Of a stretch of DNA of 64,000 nucleotides, positions 62,261-64,000 are shown in pieces; positions within the stretch are counted from its first letter, which is position 1; each line of letters begins with the position of its first letter. A model generated the notes under the pieces. That model searched no databases, was not told the origin of the DNA, and worked only from the letters and a program-made list of their open reading frames with translations. A program made the position numbers and the translations under genes. Source of the stretch: Streptomyces sp. NBC_00376 (GTDB taxonomy: Bacteria > Actinomycetota > Actinomycetes > Streptomycetales > Streptomycetaceae); assembly GCF_036077095.1 (NCBI RefSeq), contig NZ_CP107960.1, positions 2,852,001 through 2,916,000 of the forward strand, given 5' to 3'.

Positions 62261-62333
62261 GGGGGTGCTCCGTGGCCCTCGGCGGGCGCGAAAATCGTTC
62301 GGCCCGTCGCACGAGTGCGGGCACAGTGCCCCC

Positions 62334-63161
62334 ATGGACGACGACAGCGGTGGCCGGGGGCTGAACCGGGCCGGGACGATCCGGCGGGAGGGCTCGCTGA
62401 GCCGGGTGCCCGCGGCGTTCGCCCCCGTGGTGGCGGCGGCCCGGTCCCGGATCACCGGGGCGTTCGACGGCACGCGGCTGCACAGCGCGTACGTCTACGG
62501 CAGCATTCCGCGCGGCACGGCCGTTCCCGGTGTCTCCGATCTGGATCTGCTGCTGGTTCTGCGTACCCGGCCGACCGGGGCCGACGAGGCCGCGGCCCGT
62601 GCCGTCGAAGCCGGTCTGGACGCCGACTTCGGGCAGATCGACGGCGTGGGTGCCCTCCTGACCAGTACCGACAGCGTCACCAGCGAGCTCGAACGGCACG
62701 ATCTCGGCTTCTTCCTCGCCTGTCTCTGCACCCCGCTGCTGGGTGAGGACCTCGCCGGGCGGCTGCCGCGCTACCGCCCGACCCCGCTGCTCGCCCGCGA
62801 GACCAACGGGGACCTGGTGCTGGCTCTGCCCCGCTGGCGGCGCAGGGCCGCCGAGGCGGCCACGGACGCCGAACGCCGCAGCCTCTGCCGCGGGGCCGCC
62901 CGCCGGATCGTCCGGTCCGGCTTCACCCTGGTGATGCCGCGGTGGCGCGGCTGGACCAGCGACCTGGCCGAGTCCGCCGAGGTGTTCGCCCGCTACTACC
63001 CGGGCCGTCCGGAGCGGATCGAGCAGATGCGGCTGGCCGCCCGCGTCGGCCGCAGCCCCTCCGCCGACCCTGCCGTCCTCACCACGCTCATCGAGGACCT
63101 CGCGCCCTGGCTGGCGGCCGAGTATCTCGCGGTGCACGGCGAGAAGGCACCGCGCCCCTGA
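62334..63161 (+). CDS. Nucleotidyltransferase-fold protein
   Basis: 275 residues. A minimal polymerase-beta-type nucleotidyltransferase motif is visible: AYVYGSIPRGTAVPGVSDLD (GS-x-RG and D-x-D, LDLLLVL). This is followed by a helical C-terminal domain (ARRIVRSGFTLVMPRWRGWT, LAESAEVFARYYPGRPERI). The type resembles aminoglycoside adenylyltransferases and related unknowns; no toxin or antitoxin partner adjoins, so it does not look like a MNT/HEPN pair. Its 3' end overlaps the convergent membrane protein gene by 74 bp. Confidence 0.78.
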   Translation: MDDDSGGRGLNRAGTIRREGSLSRVPAAFAPVVAAARSRITGAFDGTRLHSAYVYGSIPRGTAVPGVSDLDLLLVLRTRPTGADEAAARAVEAGLDADFGQIDGVGALLTSTDSVTSELERHDLGFFLACLCTPLLGEDLAGRLPRYRPTPLLARETNGDLVLALPRWRRRAAEAATDAERRSLCRGAARRIVRSGFTLVMPRWRGWTSDLAESAEVFARYYPGRPERIEQMRLAARVGRSPSADPAVLTTLIEDLAPWLAAEYLAVHGEKAPRP

Positions 63162-63933
63162 TCACCTCGCCCCGCTCCGCCACCCCCCTGCTCACCGCGT
63201 CCCTGACCGCACCGGCCCGGCGCAGCAGCGGCCAGCAGGCCACGCCGAGCAGCAGCGCCAGTGGATGGCCCCAGTCGGTGAGCGGGTTGCTCAGCTCGAC
63301 CAGATCGCTCGCCAGCATCACGCCCAGTCCGCCGAGCACCAGCGTCCGGAGCAGCGGGGTGAACAGCCCGGTGAGCGCGCCCACGCTCGCCATCAGCCCG
63401 AAGCTGATGCCGTAGTCGAGACGGTGCAGCGACGACTCCGGCAGATGCCCGACGACCACGGAGATCGCGACCGGGATCTCCGTGGCGAGCGTCGCCACGA
63501 CATGGCCGAGCACGAACACCGCGGCGGTCCGCCACCCTCCGATGCGGCGTTCCAGCGCGGTCAGTACGAGCGCGAGGACGAAGACCACCGGGGAGCCGAG
63601 CCCGCCGACGGCCCACAGGGCGCTGGCGGTCAGGACGAGCAGCGGGGTCTCCCGGAGGTGCGCGACGTCCGTGCTCGATTCGCGCAGCACGGCGGCGACG
63701 GTGGCGGGATCGGCGAACTCCATGAAGAGGGACGTGCCGACCAGCACCAGCAGATACCCGGAGGTGAACGGGGTACCGGTGGGTGTCGGCAGCAGCCGCA
63801 GCCATCGGCGGGCCCCGCTGTGCGGAGGCGGGGACGGCGGCGGGGCGGCCGGGCCGGGCTGGCGCGGGACGGCGTCGAGCAGCGGAGCCGCGAAGGGTTC
63901 TTCGCGGACCGCCCGGTCCGTACGCTGATGCAC
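63088..63933 (-). CDS. Rhomboid-like membrane protein
   Basis: 281 residues with six or so membrane segments (YLLVLVGTSLFMEFA, LLVLTASALWAVGG, VVFVLALVLTAL, AAVFVLGHVVATLATEIPVA). DYGISFGLMASVGALTGLF carries a GxSxG-like phrase and DWGHPLALLLGVACW a His, similar to rhomboid proteases, but the surrounding match is loose and it may be an inactive relative. The GTG at 63933 has AAAGGGG nine bases upstream; an ATG at 63993 is an alternative. The tail is basic (SRRAPRDTRPPARARGPR). Confidence 0.72.
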   Translation of the reverse strand: MHQRTDRAVREEPFAAPLLDAVPRQPGPAAPPPSPPPHSGARRWLRLLPTPTGTPFTSGYLLVLVGTSLFMEFADPATVAAVLRESSTDVAHLRETPLLVLTASALWAVGGLGSPVVFVLALVLTALERRIGGWRTAAVFVLGHVVATLATEIPVAISVVVGHLPESSLHRLDYGISFGLMASVGALTGLFTPLLRTLVLGGLGVMLASDLVELSNPLTDWGHPLALLLGVACWPLLRRAGAVRDAVSRGVAERGEVIRGAVPSRRAPRDTRPPARARGPR

Positions 63934-64000
63934 CGCGCGAGGCCCCTTTCCCTGACAAGCCCCCCGAAGCAACGCCCTACCCTCTGTGATCATCCCCCGC

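Noticed and set aside
62334..63161. MNT-type antitoxin of a toxin-antitoxin pair
   Set aside because: No HEPN-like partner gene is adjacent on either side.

Overview
The window is high-GC actinobacterial DNA and reads as Streptomyces chromosome. Codon third positions are almost all G or C, GTG starts are common, and several loci are typical of the genus: a cvnABCD conservon, Ku plus a LigD-type polymerase, lon behind a HspR (HAIR) site, an AfsR-like SARP regulator, STAND NTPases, FtsW/PBP pairs and diiron oxygenases.

Layout. 1-2.6 kb: core genes lysA, an ArgS-related gene and a response regulator, then tRNA-Arg(CCG). 2.6-10 kb: accessory DNA behind the tRNA. It holds eroded gene fragments, a three-gene ESX/WXG-like secretion-associated cluster and an AraC-type iron regulator. 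The regulator is split by a 2.37-kb IS110-type insertion that carries a SUKH (SMI1/KNR4) gene besides the transposase. 10-13.9 kb: a siderophore ABC importer (binding protein, permease, ATPase) and a broken MFS exporter. 14-22.4 kb: two large STAND/TPR proteins, one fused to a SARP DNA-binding domain, flanking a two-gene glycosyltransferase-like unit and ending at a tiny secreted peptide gene with a Trp-rich tail. 22.8-27 kb: a sedolisin protease, Ku and a NHEJ polymerase. 27-36 kb: a HEAT-repeat/zinc-ribbon pair, a lipoprotein/sensor kinase pair, an FtsW-like/PBP pair and an amidase. 36-44.6 kb: an ADP-ribosylglycohydrolase, two divergent diiron proteins with a TetR regulator, a transmembrane pseudokinase with a PQQ propeller, and an NlpC/P60 hydrolase. 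44.6-52.4 kb: the conservon, a StyA-like flavin monooxygenase and a PP2C-like phosphatase. 52.5-57.7 kb: MarR, GH25 lysozyme, polysaccharide deacetylase and Lon. 58-61.2 kb: a wrecked beta-lactamase regulatory locus (BlaB-like protein, headless LysR gene, headless beta-lactamase), a GNAT gene and a second, broken copy of the WXG-like gene. 61.5-64 kb: AlkD-like protein, nucleotidyltransferase and rhomboid-like membrane protein.

Themes. Iron uptake genes sit together under a likely iron-box-controlled AraC regulator, but regulator, permease and exporter are all disrupted. Six genes across the window are each broken by what looks like one inserted base, mostly in short homopolymers, so sequencing or assembly error must be considered before calling decay. 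Two related 200-bp MITE-like elements lie at 43.1 and 46.65 kb. The most unusual units are the IS110/SUKH insertion with a structured 5' region that could encode a bridge RNA, the Trp-rich peptide facing the SARP-STAND regulator, the divergent diiron pair, and the reciprocal truncation of the beta-lactamase gene and its LysR regulator.
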